Shown: positions 47,931-57,610 of the stretch, piece after piece
Layout of the letters: each line of letters opens with the position of its first letter
Position numbering within the stretch: the stretch's first letter is position 1
Assembly (NCBI GenBank): GCA_028282105.1
Contig: JANQIO010000061.1
Location: 1 to 64,000 of the forward strand
Source: Halieaceae bacterium
GTDB lineage: Bacteria; Pseudomonadota; Gammaproteobacteria; Pseudomonadales; Halieaceae
Direction: 5' to 3'
DNA length: 64,000 bases
Made by a program: the position numbers and the translations under genes
Notes under the pieces: generated by a model
Database searches by the model: none
Told to the model about the DNA's origin: nothing
The model's input: the letters and a program-made list of their open reading frames with translations, nothing else

Positions 47931-49595
47931 CTAGGCCTGGCCACTGTACAAGGGAGGCAATGGGTCAGTGTTGCTCCTGTCGTGACGCTGTAACTGTTTG
48001 CGGCAGGCCTTGAGCGCCAACGCCAAAGCATCGCCCTGCCAGGGTGTAGCATCCACAGCATATAGACTCCGTTCCAGCGCCTCCAGTGCCGCCGACAGCT
48101 CGGCGGAGTCGCTGCGCCGGGCGATCTCCGCCAGCGAGGGCAGGCGGCGCTGATCGAGCGCGCGCTGCGCCCAGTGCTGGATCGCGGTGCGGGCAGCCAA
48201 CGCCTGGTTGGCATTGCAGGCAGCCAGGCAGGCTTTGAACAGGGCCGCTTCGCGTTCTTCCGTCGCAGCCTGTTCGCTGCGGGCGATACGCGGCGCCCGC
48301 AGCCGCCAGCCCAGCCACACGGTGGTCCCGAGCCAGCCAAGCAGCGCTGAGACGGTGGTCCACATCCACAGGGAAGTGCGCCCGGTCGCACTGGTGGGTG
48401 CAGGCATCGTGGCGGGCGGCGTGACCGGGTTTGCCGCGACGGGCGCAGGCGCGCCGGCGGGCGCCGCCACGGCCAGGGTGCGAGCCGGCAGCTCGGCGTA
48501 GCGCAGGCTGTCCGTTGAGGTATCCCACCAGGGCACTTTGACTGCCGGCAGGGTGAATGTCCCCGGGTTGGTAATCAGCAGCGCGGTGCTGTTGACGCCG
48601 ATGCCGGTAATGCCCTTGTTGCCGGCGCGGTTCTCCGAGCGTGGCTGGTCGAGGTAAGCCTTGATGCCGTCGATATCCGCCGGCGGCAGCTGTGGTAGCT
48701 GGCTGCTGTCGACGCCTTCTGCCACCAGGGTCAGCGTACGCGTTACCGAGTCGCCCACCTCGAGCTCGTCCGGCAGCGCCGACCAGCTTTCCTCGATGCG
48801 CAGATTGCTGGCCGGCACCCAGGGTGCAGCGGCCGGCCAGGCATCCGGTACGCGCTTTACGGTAACCGTGATCGGTTTACTGCGGCGTCGCAGCACCTCA
48901 CCGGTGCTGAAGGACAGCAGACTGCGCCGACCTGAGCTTTTGCGGCCGTTGAAGCTGATGGCGGGAATCACCAGTTCGCCGCTCTTCTGGGGGAAGATCG
49001 CGTGGCGCACTTCGATGACCCGGTAGGGGCGGCCGTTGATGGTGCGCTGGAAACTGTTGGACTCCAGTTCCTCGACCACCGCGTCTTCCAGTTTCAGCTC
49101 CGAGCGACCGCGATCGTTCAGCTCTATCGCCTCGTAGATGCGGAAGGTGTGCAGGAGCTGGGACTGCACGTAGACCTCGGTGGCGTCCACCTCCGACTCC
49201 ACGAACACGTCCTGGCTAATATCGGCGGTGACCGGCGTATCGCTGACCTGGATGCGAATCTCCCGGGTGCGCTTGCCGTCCACGCTCAGCGGCGGGATGG
49301 TCAGATCACCCATGCGCCGGGGCAGCAGCACAATGCGCAGGTCGGTGATGCGTTCGGTGCGGCCGTCTATAAAAGACAGGTTGGTTGACCGCCCGGTGGA
49401 GACCACGTCGAAATCCAGTCTCAGCACCCCGAGGTCGGTGCTTTCGACATCCTCACCCTCGCTGGCGCGCAGGGTCAGCACCAGGCTGTCATTGATGGAA
49501 ATCTGGTTGCGGTCAACAGTGGCGGTCACGGCGGCCTGGGCCGCGGTCGCCAGCATCAGCGTCAGTGCCAGCAGCGCGTTACCAGCGTGTTTCAT
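47931..49595 (-). CDS. BatD family protein
   Basis: Signal peptide, repeated Ig-like segments; last gene of the Bat operon. Confidence 0.9.
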   Translation of the reverse strand: MKHAGNALLALTLMLATAAQAAVTATVDRNQISINDSLVLTLRASEGEDVESTDLGVLRLDFDVVSTGRSTNLSFIDGRTERITDLRIVLLPRRMGDLTIPPLSVDGKRTREIRIQVSDTPVTADISQDVFVESEVDATEVYVQSQLLHTFRIYEAIELNDRGRSELKLEDAVVEELESNSFQRTINGRPYRVIEVRHAIFPQKSGELVIPAISFNGRKSSGRRSLLSFSTGEVLRRRSKPITVTVKRVPDAWPAAAPWVPASNLRIEESWSALPDELEVGDSVTRTLTLVAEGVDSSQLPQLPPADIDGIKAYLDQPRSENRAGNKGITGIGVNSTALLITNPGTFTLPAVKVPWWDTSTDSLRYAELPARTLAVAAPAGAPAPVAANPVTPPATMPAPTSATGRTSLWMWTTVSALLGWLGTTVWLGWRLRAPRIARSEQAATEEREAALFKACLAACNANQALAARTAIQHWAQRALDQRRLPSLAEIARRSDSAELSAALEALERSLYAVDATPWQGDALALALKACRKQLQRHDRSNTDPLPPLYSGQA

Positions 49596-51372
49596 AGTCT
49601 CTTTCTGCTCCTATAGCGTTTTGCTGGGCCCGCAGCCGCGACTCATAGCGAAATTTGCGCCGCAGCAGCCCGGAGGGATCATCCGGTATGCGGCGCAGCC
49701 ATTGTTCGTTGGCCATTTCCCGCTCCAACTCGTCGGCGTCGCGCGGGCTGGCGGCCTGTTGTTGTGGATCGCCTTCCTGCTGCTCGCTGTCGTTGGCCTG
49801 CGCCTGCTGGGATTCACTCTGCTGTTGTTGCCGCTCCTCCGGCGTTTGCTGTTGTTGCTCCTCTGGTTCTCCCTGGTCGCCCTGCTGGGGCTGCTGTTGT
49901 TGCTCGGACGAGTCACCACTATCCGTTTGCTGTGACTGCTGCTGATCCTGCTGGTTTTGCTGGTCCTGCTGGTCCTGCTGGTCCTGCTCGCCCTGTTGGC
50001 TCTGCTGCTGCTCCTGCTGCTGTAGCAACTGCTCCAGCAGCGCCTTGTTGAAGGCGGCGTCTTCCATGTCCGGCGCCTGCTCCAGCGCCTTGTCGTAGGC
50101 GGCGATGGCCTGTTCCAGGTCGCCGCTTCTCGCCAGGCTGTTGCCGTGGTTGTACCAGCCGTCGGCGCTGTCCTGCTGCCGATAGTGTTCCAGCGCCTGC
50201 TCGTAATTCCCGGCGCGGTAGTGGGCGGCCGCGGCCCAGTCGGGATTGCTGAACGTGCTTGCCGCCGCTTCGGCCTGGTCTTCGGCCAGCAGTTCGGCGC
50301 CGCGCTGGTCGCGGTTCAGGAAATAGTCCCGTAGCGCCTGGGCCTCGCTGGGCTGCGCCAGCGGCAGTAGCAACAGGCAGAGAATATAGCCGCGCCGGAA
50401 CGCCCCCAGCGCCACCGGTATCAGCAGCAGGGCCAGCCAGTAGCCCATGTCTTCCCAGGTGTCGACACTGCGGCCCAGGAGTTGCTCGCTGTCTTCGTCA
50501 GCCCAGGGGTCCACGGCGAGAATCCGCTCCAGGTCGGCATCACCCAGTTCCAGATCGCTGTAGCTGCCACCGAAACGCCGCGCCAGCTCGCGCAGGGGCC
50601 GCCGCTCCAGGCCGGCTACCACGATGTTGCCGCTGTCATCGCGCAGGAAGCCGTCGCCGGTTGGTATCGGGCTGCCCTCTTCAGTACCTACCCCCAGCAC
50701 CGACAGTCGGTAGCCGGTGTCGCGCAGGGCATCGGCAATCTCATCGCCGTCGCCGCGGTGCACACCGTCGGTGACCAGCAGGATCTGGCCGTGCTCCAGG
50801 CCGCTGTCACGCAGCAGGCGCACTGCCTGCTCCACCGCCCGCGCCGGGCGGCTGCCCCTGGTGGGCATGATGCCCGGGGTCAGTGCCGGCATCAGGTTGG
50901 CGATCGTGCGCAGGTCGTCGGTAAGCGGACTGACCACGTGGGCATCCCCGGCGTAGGCGACCAGTGCGGTAGTGCCCTCGGTCTTCTTTTCCAGCAAGTC
51001 CAGCAGCTTCTGGCGGCTGCGCACCAGCCGCGACGGGGTGACGTCGGTGGCGTACATGGACAGGCTCAGGTCATAGAGAACAACCAGCGCATTCTCTCGC
51101 CGTTCTACCGGCTGCGGCAGGCGCTCCCAGCTGGGCCCGGCCAGGGCCAGCACCGCCAGCAGCCAGGCCAGCAGCAACAGGGACAGCGGCCAGCGGCTGG
51201 CCACCTGCCCGCCGCTCAACAGGTGCGGCAGCAACTGCTCTGAAATCACCGAGGTCCAGGCCTTGCCGGCGCGCAGGCGCCGGTATAGCAGCCAGCCCAG
51301 CGGCAGCACCGGCAGGCTGGCCAGCAGCCACTCCGGCCGCAGGAAGTGAAAGTTGGCCAACACCTCGTTCAC
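49579..51372 (-). CDS. BatB/BatC-type VWA-TPR fusion with Gln-rich C-terminus
   Basis: VWA MIDAS VLYDLSLSMYATD, TPR segment, then long Q-rich tract. Confidence 0.92.
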   Translation of the reverse strand: MNEVLANFHFLRPEWLLASLPVLPLGWLLYRRLRAGKAWTSVISEQLLPHLLSGGQVASRWPLSLLLLAWLLAVLALAGPSWERLPQPVERRENALVVLYDLSLSMYATDVTPSRLVRSRQKLLDLLEKKTEGTTALVAYAGDAHVVSPLTDDLRTIANLMPALTPGIMPTRGSRPARAVEQAVRLLRDSGLEHGQILLVTDGVHRGDGDEIADALRDTGYRLSVLGVGTEEGSPIPTGDGFLRDDSGNIVVAGLERRPLRELARRFGGSYSDLELGDADLERILAVDPWADEDSEQLLGRSVDTWEDMGYWLALLLIPVALGAFRRGYILCLLLLPLAQPSEAQALRDYFLNRDQRGAELLAEDQAEAAASTFSNPDWAAAAHYRAGNYEQALEHYRQQDSADGWYNHGNSLARSGDLEQAIAAYDKALEQAPDMEDAAFNKALLEQLLQQQEQQQSQQGEQDQQDQQDQQNQQDQQQSQQTDSGDSSEQQQQPQQGDQGEPEEQQQQTPEERQQQQSESQQAQANDSEQQEGDPQQQAASPRDADELEREMANEQWLRRIPDDPSGLLRRKFRYESRLRAQQNAIGAERDYETRW

Positions 51373-52367
51373 CCGCGCACTCCCCTGGCAAGCGCCAGCA
51401 GCAGGCTGAGGGAAAACGCGATGGCCAGCGGCAGGTGGAACAGGCTCTTCTGGGGCCTGTAGCTCTGCGCCTCCTGCTCTACTGGCTCCAGTGCATCCAG
51501 CAGCTGGTAGATGTTGATCAGCTCGGCCGGGTCGCGGGCGCGGAAGTAGTTACCGCCGGTGCTGCTGGCGATTTCCTTCAGGGTATCTTCGTCCAGGTCG
51601 CGGGACGGATTGACCACCTTGGAGCCAAAACTGGATCCGAACAGCCCCGGCATGACCATTTTGTCGCTGCCGATGCCGATGGTGTGGATCTTGACGCCGT
51701 TGTCGGCCGCCAGGCGGGCGGCATCCAGTGGCTCGACTTCACCGGCGTTGTTGGCGCCATCGGTCAGCAGGATCAGCACCCGGCTGTCGGCGGGTCGCTC
51801 GCGCAGGCGTTTGACCGCCAGTCCGATGGCATCGCCGATGGCCGTCTCGCGGCCGGCGAAACCCAGTTGGGCTTCACGCAGGAAACGCTGCACCGTGTTG
51901 CGGTCAAAGGTCAGCGGCGCCTGCACGTAGGCATTACTGCCAAACAGGATCAGCCCGAGGCGGTCACCGCGGCGCCGCTCGATAAACTCGCCCACTACCT
52001 GCTTCACGGCATCGATGCGCGCCACCGTGTGCTGGCCTACCACCATGTCCTCCACCTGCATGGACCCCGACAGGTCCACTGCCACCAGCAGGTCGCGACC
52101 GCTGGCCGGCAGGCTCACCGGCTCGCCGATCCAGGTGGGCCGCGCCAGCGCGCCCAGCAGGGCCAGCCACAACAGGCACAGGACCAGCAGCGACAGCCAG
52201 CCGCCACCGCGACGGCGGGCTGCGCCCTGGTCGTCCAGAGCCTGCCAGCTGTCAAAGAAGGGTGCGCGCAGGGCGGCGTCTTCACCGGACGCCGCCGGCC
52301 ACAGTCGCCATACCAGCCACGGCAGGGGCATTAGCAGCAGTGCATAGGGCCATTGCAGGGTCAGCAT
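51369..52367 (-). CDS. BatA-type VWA domain protein
   Basis: LVAVDLSGSMQVEDM MIDAS motif, two TMs; start moved to MLTLQWPY. Confidence 0.92.
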   Translation of the reverse strand: MLTLQWPYALLLMPLPWLVWRLWPAASGEDAALRAPFFDSWQALDDQGAARRRGGGWLSLLVLCLLWLALLGALARPTWIGEPVSLPASGRDLLVAVDLSGSMQVEDMVVGQHTVARIDAVKQVVGEFIERRRGDRLGLILFGSNAYVQAPLTFDRNTVQRFLREAQLGFAGRETAIGDAIGLAVKRLRERPADSRVLILLTDGANNAGEVEPLDAARLAADNGVKIHTIGIGSDKMVMPGLFGSSFGSKVVNPSRDLDEDTLKEIASSTGGNYFRARDPAELINIYQLLDALEPVEQEAQSYRPQKSLFHLPLAIAFSLSLLLALARGVRG

Positions 52368-52849
52368 GGCGCAGCTCGCAGCTGCGCCAGCCACTGCCGG
52401 CACAGGCTGTGCAATTGCTCAATGTCGGTAGACGCCGGGCGCGCCTCATAGGCCCGTGTCGCAAAGCCCAGTTCGCGGAAGCTGGCCGGCGCCGGCTTGT
52501 GCCACTGCTGGTCGAGAAAATCGTCCCAGCGCTGGCTGTTGAGGGCGGCGACCTGCTCGCGGGGGAAACGGCTCAGCGCCGCCCGCTTGAGAACGGCATT
52601 GGCGGCCTGCAGGTAGGCCGCGCTGTCGCCGTCATCCTGCCAGCGCTGGTGCGCCGCCAACAGGGCGCGCTGGGCCTGGCGGCGCCAGGCATTGGCCCGG
52701 TGCTGCCGCCACAGCCAGGCGGCCAGCAGCGCCAGCATCAACAGCAGCAGGCCGGCCAGCAGCCACCAGCCTGGCCCCGGCGGCCAGGCGCTGATCGGGT
52801 CCGGCAGGTGTATATCGCGCAGCTGGGCGAGGGGGTCGGCTGGCGTCAT
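52361..52849 (-). CDS. DUF4381 family protein
   Basis: DPLAQLRDIHLPDPISAWPPGPGWWLLAGLLLL signature. Confidence 0.92.
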   Translation of the reverse strand: MTPADPLAQLRDIHLPDPISAWPPGPGWWLLAGLLLLMLALLAAWLWRQHRANAWRRQAQRALLAAHQRWQDDGDSAAYLQAANAVLKRAALSRFPREQVAALNSQRWDDFLDQQWHKPAPASFRELGFATRAYEARPASTDIEQLHSLCRQWLAQLRAAPC

Positions 52850-53790
52850 CGGCGCCCTCCGCCGGCATAGTAGGCCTGCAGGATGCCCAGCGGGGAGGCT
52901 GCGGTGCTGGCCTCGATCAGCGGAATGCCGAGCTTGCCCAGTGAATGCCGCAGGGTGACGAGGCGCTCCTTGAACTGCTCGGAGAATGAACTGCGCAGCC
53001 GCGGGTCTCCGGTAAACAGCTGTACCCGGGATTCGCCGTCGGTGACCGCGTAGCGCCCGGTATCGGGCAAAGTCTGTTCGAGCGGGTCCGAGCAGTGCAG
53101 GGCGGTGATTTCCAGATGCCGGGCCAGCTGGTAGAGCTGTTCCAGAGCGCCGTCTTCCAGGGCGCCGCGAAAATCGCTGACCAGGAACAGGGAGCTGCCG
53201 GGCCGGGCGATGCGCCGCAGCTCCACCAGCATGTCTGCAAAGCCCTGAGGCTGGGCCGTGTCCGCCAGCGGCAGCGCATTGTTCATGGCGGTCAGCGCAT
53301 TGAGCAGGCCCAGCACCGAGCGGCGGCTGCGGCGTGGGCGGATTTCGTGGTGTTCCTGTTCGGAGAACACCAGGCCGCCGAGCCGGTCGCCACGCTGCAG
53401 GGCGGCCCAGGACAACAGCGCACCCAGCCGTGCGGCCAGCACTGATTTACAGCAGGTGCGGCTGCCAAAGAACATGTTGGTGCGTTGGTCCACGCACACC
53501 AGTACCTGGCGCTCGCGTTCTTCGCGAAACAGCTTGGTATAGGCGGAACCGGTGCGGGCGGTCACCCGCCAGTCAATGGTGCGGATATCGTCGCCGGGCT
53601 GGTAGGCGCGCACCTCTTCAAAATCGATGCCGCGGCCGCGGAAGTTGGTCTTGTTGGGTCCCGAGAGCAGGCTCAGCGCGCGCTTGCGCTGGCCCAGGTC
53701 GAGTTTGCTGGCAGGGTGCCGCTGCTCGATGAGTTCGGCCAGCGAGCAGTAGGCGCCCAGCGCCGGTGCTTGATTCGGCGCAGACGCCAT
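52846..53790 (-). CDS. DUF58 family protein
   Basis: GRGIDFEEVRAYQPGDDIRTIDWRVTARTG motif; start at MASAPNQ overlaps the MoxR stop. Confidence 0.93.
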   Translation of the reverse strand: MASAPNQAPALGAYCSLAELIEQRHPASKLDLGQRKRALSLLSGPNKTNFRGRGIDFEEVRAYQPGDDIRTIDWRVTARTGSAYTKLFREERERQVLVCVDQRTNMFFGSRTCCKSVLAARLGALLSWAALQRGDRLGGLVFSEQEHHEIRPRRSRRSVLGLLNALTAMNNALPLADTAQPQGFADMLVELRRIARPGSSLFLVSDFRGALEDGALEQLYQLARHLEITALHCSDPLEQTLPDTGRYAVTDGESRVQLFTGDPRLRSSFSEQFKERLVTLRHSLGKLGIPLIEASTAASPLGILQAYYAGGGRR

Positions 53791-53791
53791 C

Positions 53792-54778
53792 TCAGCCGAC
53801 GGGTACCCGTGCGACCAGTTCATCGATGGCGGTGTCGGCGTTGATGCCATTGGCTTCCGCCTCGAAGCTGAGGATCAGGCGATGCCGCAGCACGTCGTGC
53901 ACCACTGCCTGCACGTCATCCGGGGTGACAAAGTCGCCGCCGCGCAGCCAGGCGTGGGCGCGAGCGCAGCGATCCAGGGCGATGGTGGCGCGTGGACTGC
54001 CGCCGTAGTCGAGCCAGTTGGCCAGCTCCGCGGAATAGGGTGCAGGGTCGCGGCTGGCGATCACCAGCTCAACGATATAGTTCTCCACCGGCTCGGCCAT
54101 GTGCAGCTCCAGCACGCTGCGGCGCGCCGAGAAAATGGCGTCCTGGGGCAGCTCCGGCGGCTGCGGCTGCTGCGTGGCCGCGGCTTCGTTGCGGGTCAGG
54201 CGCAGGATGCCGCGCTCGGCTTCCCGATCGGGGTAGTCCACAAAGGCGTGCAGCAGGAAGCGGTCGAGCTGGGCCTCGGGCAGGGGGTAGGTGCCTTCCT
54301 GCTCGATGGGATTCTGGGTGGCCATCACCAGGAACAGTTCCGGTAGCCGGTAGGTCTCGCTGCCTACGCTCACCTGGCGCTCGGCCATGGCTTCCAGCAG
54401 GGCCGACTGCACCTTGGCGGGGGCGCGGTTGATTTCATCGGCAAGAATCAGGTTGTTGAACACCGGACCGCGCTGGAAGTGAAAGCCGCCCTCCTGGGGA
54501 CGGTAAATGTCGGTGCCGGTGACATCGCCGGGCAACAGGTCGGGGGTGAACTGGATACGGTGAAAGCTGCCCTCGATGCCGTCCGCCAGGCTCTTGATGG
54601 CGCGGGTTTTGGCCAGGCCAGGCGCGCCTTCTACCAGCAGGTGTCCATCGGCGAGCAGAGCGATCAACAGGCGCCGCACCAGGTCGGCCTGGCCAATAAT
54701 CTGCTGACCGAGCCAGTGCTCCAGTTCGACAATGTGTTCCCGCTGCGCCAAGGGTGTTACCTCCGCTTTGTTCATCAT
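53792..54778 (-). CDS. MoxR-family AAA+ ATPase
   Basis: EGAPGLAKT Walker A, LADEINRAPAKVQSALLEAM Walker B. Confidence 0.95.
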   Translation of the reverse strand: MMNKAEVTPLAQREHIVELEHWLGQQIIGQADLVRRLLIALLADGHLLVEGAPGLAKTRAIKSLADGIEGSFHRIQFTPDLLPGDVTGTDIYRPQEGGFHFQRGPVFNNLILADEINRAPAKVQSALLEAMAERQVSVGSETYRLPELFLVMATQNPIEQEGTYPLPEAQLDRFLLHAFVDYPDREAERGILRLTRNEAAATQQPQPPELPQDAIFSARRSVLELHMAEPVENYIVELVIASRDPAPYSAELANWLDYGGSPRATIALDRCARAHAWLRGGDFVTPDDVQAVVHDVLRHRLILSFEAEANGINADTAIDELVARVPVG

Positions 54779-55029
54779 ACTTCAGGCCTGCTGTCATGAA
54801 CCCGTGTGAGACTTCGACAGGACTATTTAGTTCGGGGCAGGGCCGCGTATTTCAAGGGCTCGCGCCGTCATTTCTGACAACGGAGCGGCAAGAAGCGCGA
54901 TGCTATCTGCTCACCGTAACTACGGCAACTCCGACAAACGTGCGACTATCGGGTGAGGACAAGGCGGAGATCTCCGTTTATCATGAAGCCCGGTTGTGAA
55001 ACCGACCAGAACAGCTGTTGGAGATTGCA

Positions 55030-56247
55030 ATGACCACAATTGGTACCCCGTTCAGTGCCTCGGCAACGCGCGTGCTGTTGCTCGGGTCCGGCGAGCTGGG
55101 CAAGGAAGTGGTCATCGAGCTGCAGCGGCTGGGTGTGGAGGTGATTGCCTGCGACCGCTATGACAACGCCCCGGCGATGCAGGTGGCCGATCGCTCTCAT
55201 ACGTTCTCCATGCTCGATGGCGCAGAGCTGCGTCGGGTGATTGAGCTTGAGCAACCTGACTACATCGTTCCCGAGATCGAAGCGATCGCCACCGATACCC
55301 TGCTGGAACTGGAGGCCGAGGGTTTCACCGTTGTGCCCACGGCGCGGGCCGCGTCGTTGACCATGAATCGGGAAGGTATTCGCCGCCTGGCGGCCGAGGA
55401 GCTGGCCCTGCCCACCTCCCCCTATCGATTTGCTGAAACCCGCGAAGAGTTTGACCGCGCCGTCGAAGAGATTGGCATTCCCTGCGTGGTGAAGCCGATT
55501 ATGAGCTCATCGGGTAAGGGGCAGAGCACGGTGACCACCCGGGAAGAGATCGATCACGCCTGGCACTACGCCCAGGAGGGCGGCCGCGCCGGCGGTGGCA
55601 AGGTGATTATCGAGGGCTTTATCGACTTCGATTACGAGATCACCCTGCTGACCATCCGCCACCGCGACGGCACCAGTTACTGTGAACCAATCGGTCACCG
55701 CCAGAAGGACGGCGACTACCAGGAATCCTGGCAGCCCCAGGCCATGTCCAGCGAGGCGCTGGCCAGCTCAAGGGAAGTGGCGCACAAGATCACCGAAGCC
55801 CTGGGTGGGCGTGGCCTGTTTGGCGTGGAGCTGTTCATTAGCGGCCACGACGTGTTCTTCAGCGAGGTATCGCCGCGGCCCCATGATACCGGCATGGTGA
55901 CGCTGATTTCCCAGGACCTGTCGGAATTTGCCCTGCACGCCCGGGCCATACTGGGCCTGCCAGTGCCGAATATTCGCCAGCACGGCCCCTCAGCCTCGGC
56001 GGTGATTATGGCCGAGGGTGAGTCCACGGAGGTGAGCTACGCCAACCTGGACGCGGCGCTGGCGGAAACGGATACCCAGCTGCGCCTGTTCGGCAAGCCG
56101 GAAGTCGCCGGGCGCCGGCGCATGGGTGTGGCCCTGGCGCGGGCCACCACCACCCAGATGGCGCGGGAAAAGGCGATCGCGGCCTCACAGGCCGTAGCGG
56201 TCGAGATCGACTCCCGCGCGGCCGGGGACAAGGTCGCCGAGGCCTAA
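55030..56247 (+). CDS. purT: Formate-dependent phosphoribosylglycinamide formyltransferase 2
   Basis: ATP-grasp Pur[65 protein letters not shown]. Confidence 0.95.
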   Translation: MTTIGTPFSASATRVLLLGSGELGKEVVIELQRLGVEVIACDRYDNAPAMQVADRSHTFSMLDGAELRRVIELEQPDYIVPEIEAIATDTLLELEAEGFTVVPTARAASLTMNREGIRRLAAEELALPTSPYRFAETREEFDRAVEEIGIPCVVKPIMSSSGKGQSTVTTREEIDHAWHYAQEGGRAGGGKVIIEGFIDFDYEITLLTIRHRDGTSYCEPIGHRQKDGDYQESWQPQAMSSEALASSREVAHKITEALGGRGLFGVELFISGHDVFFSEVSPRPHDTGMVTLISQDLSEFALHARAILGLPVPNIRQHGPSASAVIMAEGESTEVSYANLDAALAETDTQLRLFGKPEVAGRRRMGVALARATTTQMAREKAIAASQAVAVEIDSRAAGDKVAEA

Positions 56248-56258
56248 ACCGGCGGCCC

Positions 56259-57605
56259 TCAGGCGCAGGCCGCTGCAATCAGCAATTGGGTAATGGCTTC
56301 GGGGTCCTGGGGATGCGCCAGCGCAAAACCCTGGGCCACGTCGCAGCCAATACGCCGCAGGAACTCTGCCTGTTGCTCGTTTTCCACGCCCTCTGCCACC
56401 AGACCCAGGCCCAGCTCCTGGGCCATTGCCACCATGCCCTGCACCACGGCATCAGTGCGGTGGTCGGTGCCGACCCGGGCCAGGAAGGAGCGGTCCAGCT
56501 TGACCATGTCCAGCGGCTGCCAGGCGAGGTAGGCGAAGGACGAGTAGCCGGTGCCGAAGTCATCGATGGCCAGGCGCACGCCGGCGTGGCGCAGGCTGGC
56601 CAGGGTATCGTTGACACGCTGGCTTTCCTCCAGCATGCAGCGCTCGGTGATCTCGAATTCCAGGTCACTCATCAATAGGCCGGCATCCGCGACGGCGGCC
56701 TCCGTTACCGTGACCAGGTCCGGGTCCTGCAACTGGCGCGGGGATACATTCAGGGAGATGCGCGGCACGGCCAAGCCGGCCCGGCGCCAGCGTGCCAGCT
56801 GCTGGCAGGCTTCGCCGATAATCCAGTAGCCCAGGCGGATGATGAAGCCGTTGTCCTCCGCCAGCGGAATAAACTCGTTGGGGGCAATTCGCGAGCCATC
56901 GCTGCGCTGCAAGCGCACCAGCGCTTCCATGCCGGTCACCGCCCCGCTGGATACCGAAAACTGCGGCTGGTATTGCAGTACGAAACGACGCTCCTCCAGC
57001 GCCTTCTCCATCTCGGCTTCCATGCGGAACATGGCCTTGCGACGGGCGAGATCATCGCGGGAGAAGGAGCGGCAGCTATCGGGACCATCACCCAGCTCAC
57101 GCAGGGCGAAGCGGGCGAAGTGCAGCAGCTCCTCCGGTTCATCCGAATCGGCCGGACAGGCGGCGGCGCCAATTTCGAGTTTGAGGCGGCAGGGCACACC
57201 GTCGATCTCGTAGTGGCCGGTGCCGCCCTCAATCATGCGATCGGTCATGGCCTTCAGTGCAGGCTCGGAGCGGATGCCACGGCCGACGATGCCAAACTCA
57301 CCGGGCTGAATGCGCTGCACCGGCTCGCGGCGCCGCAGCAGTCCCCGTAGCTGGGCCAGCAGGGCGGCCTCTGCGGTACTGCCAAAATCCTGCCCGAAAG
57401 TGTCTACTAGTAATTCGAAATTACTGATCCTGAAGACCAGTAGCTGCGCACTCTGGCCCACCGAGCGGGCGGCCAGCAGTTCGCGGCACAGGGTGGTGCC
57501 AAGTTCTCCGTCGGTAACGGGGCCAGTGGGCTGCGGGCTTGTGGCGCCGCGTGGGTCGAGATGTACGACCTTGCCGTCCTGGCTGATCTTGTGCTCACGG
57601 CTCAT
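56259..57605 (-). CDS. EAL-domain c-di-GMP phosphodiesterase with degenerate GGDEF domain
   Basis: EALVRL, ITERCML, DDFGTGYSS, KLDRSFL, EGVENEQQ motifs; GGDEF position reads PGEFGIVGRG. Confidence 0.93.
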   Translation of the reverse strand: MSREHKISQDGKVVHLDPRGATSPQPTGPVTDGELGTTLCRELLAARSVGQSAQLLVFRISNFELLVDTFGQDFGSTAEAALLAQLRGLLRRREPVQRIQPGEFGIVGRGIRSEPALKAMTDRMIEGGTGHYEIDGVPCRLKLEIGAAACPADSDEPEELLHFARFALRELGDGPDSCRSFSRDDLARRKAMFRMEAEMEKALEERRFVLQYQPQFSVSSGAVTGMEALVRLQRSDGSRIAPNEFIPLAEDNGFIIRLGYWIIGEACQQLARWRRAGLAVPRISLNVSPRQLQDPDLVTVTEAAVADAGLLMSDLEFEITERCMLEESQRVNDTLASLRHAGVRLAIDDFGTGYSSFAYLAWQPLDMVKLDRSFLARVGTDHRTDAVVQGMVAMAQELGLGLVAEGVENEQQAEFLRRIGCDVAQGFALAHPQDPEAITQLLIAAACA

Positions 57606-57610
57606 GATAT

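Noticed and set aside
46801-47934. 377-aa plus-strand ORF opposite HAD hydrolase and retropepsin
   Set aside because: Spans two supported minus-strand genes; composition antisense-like
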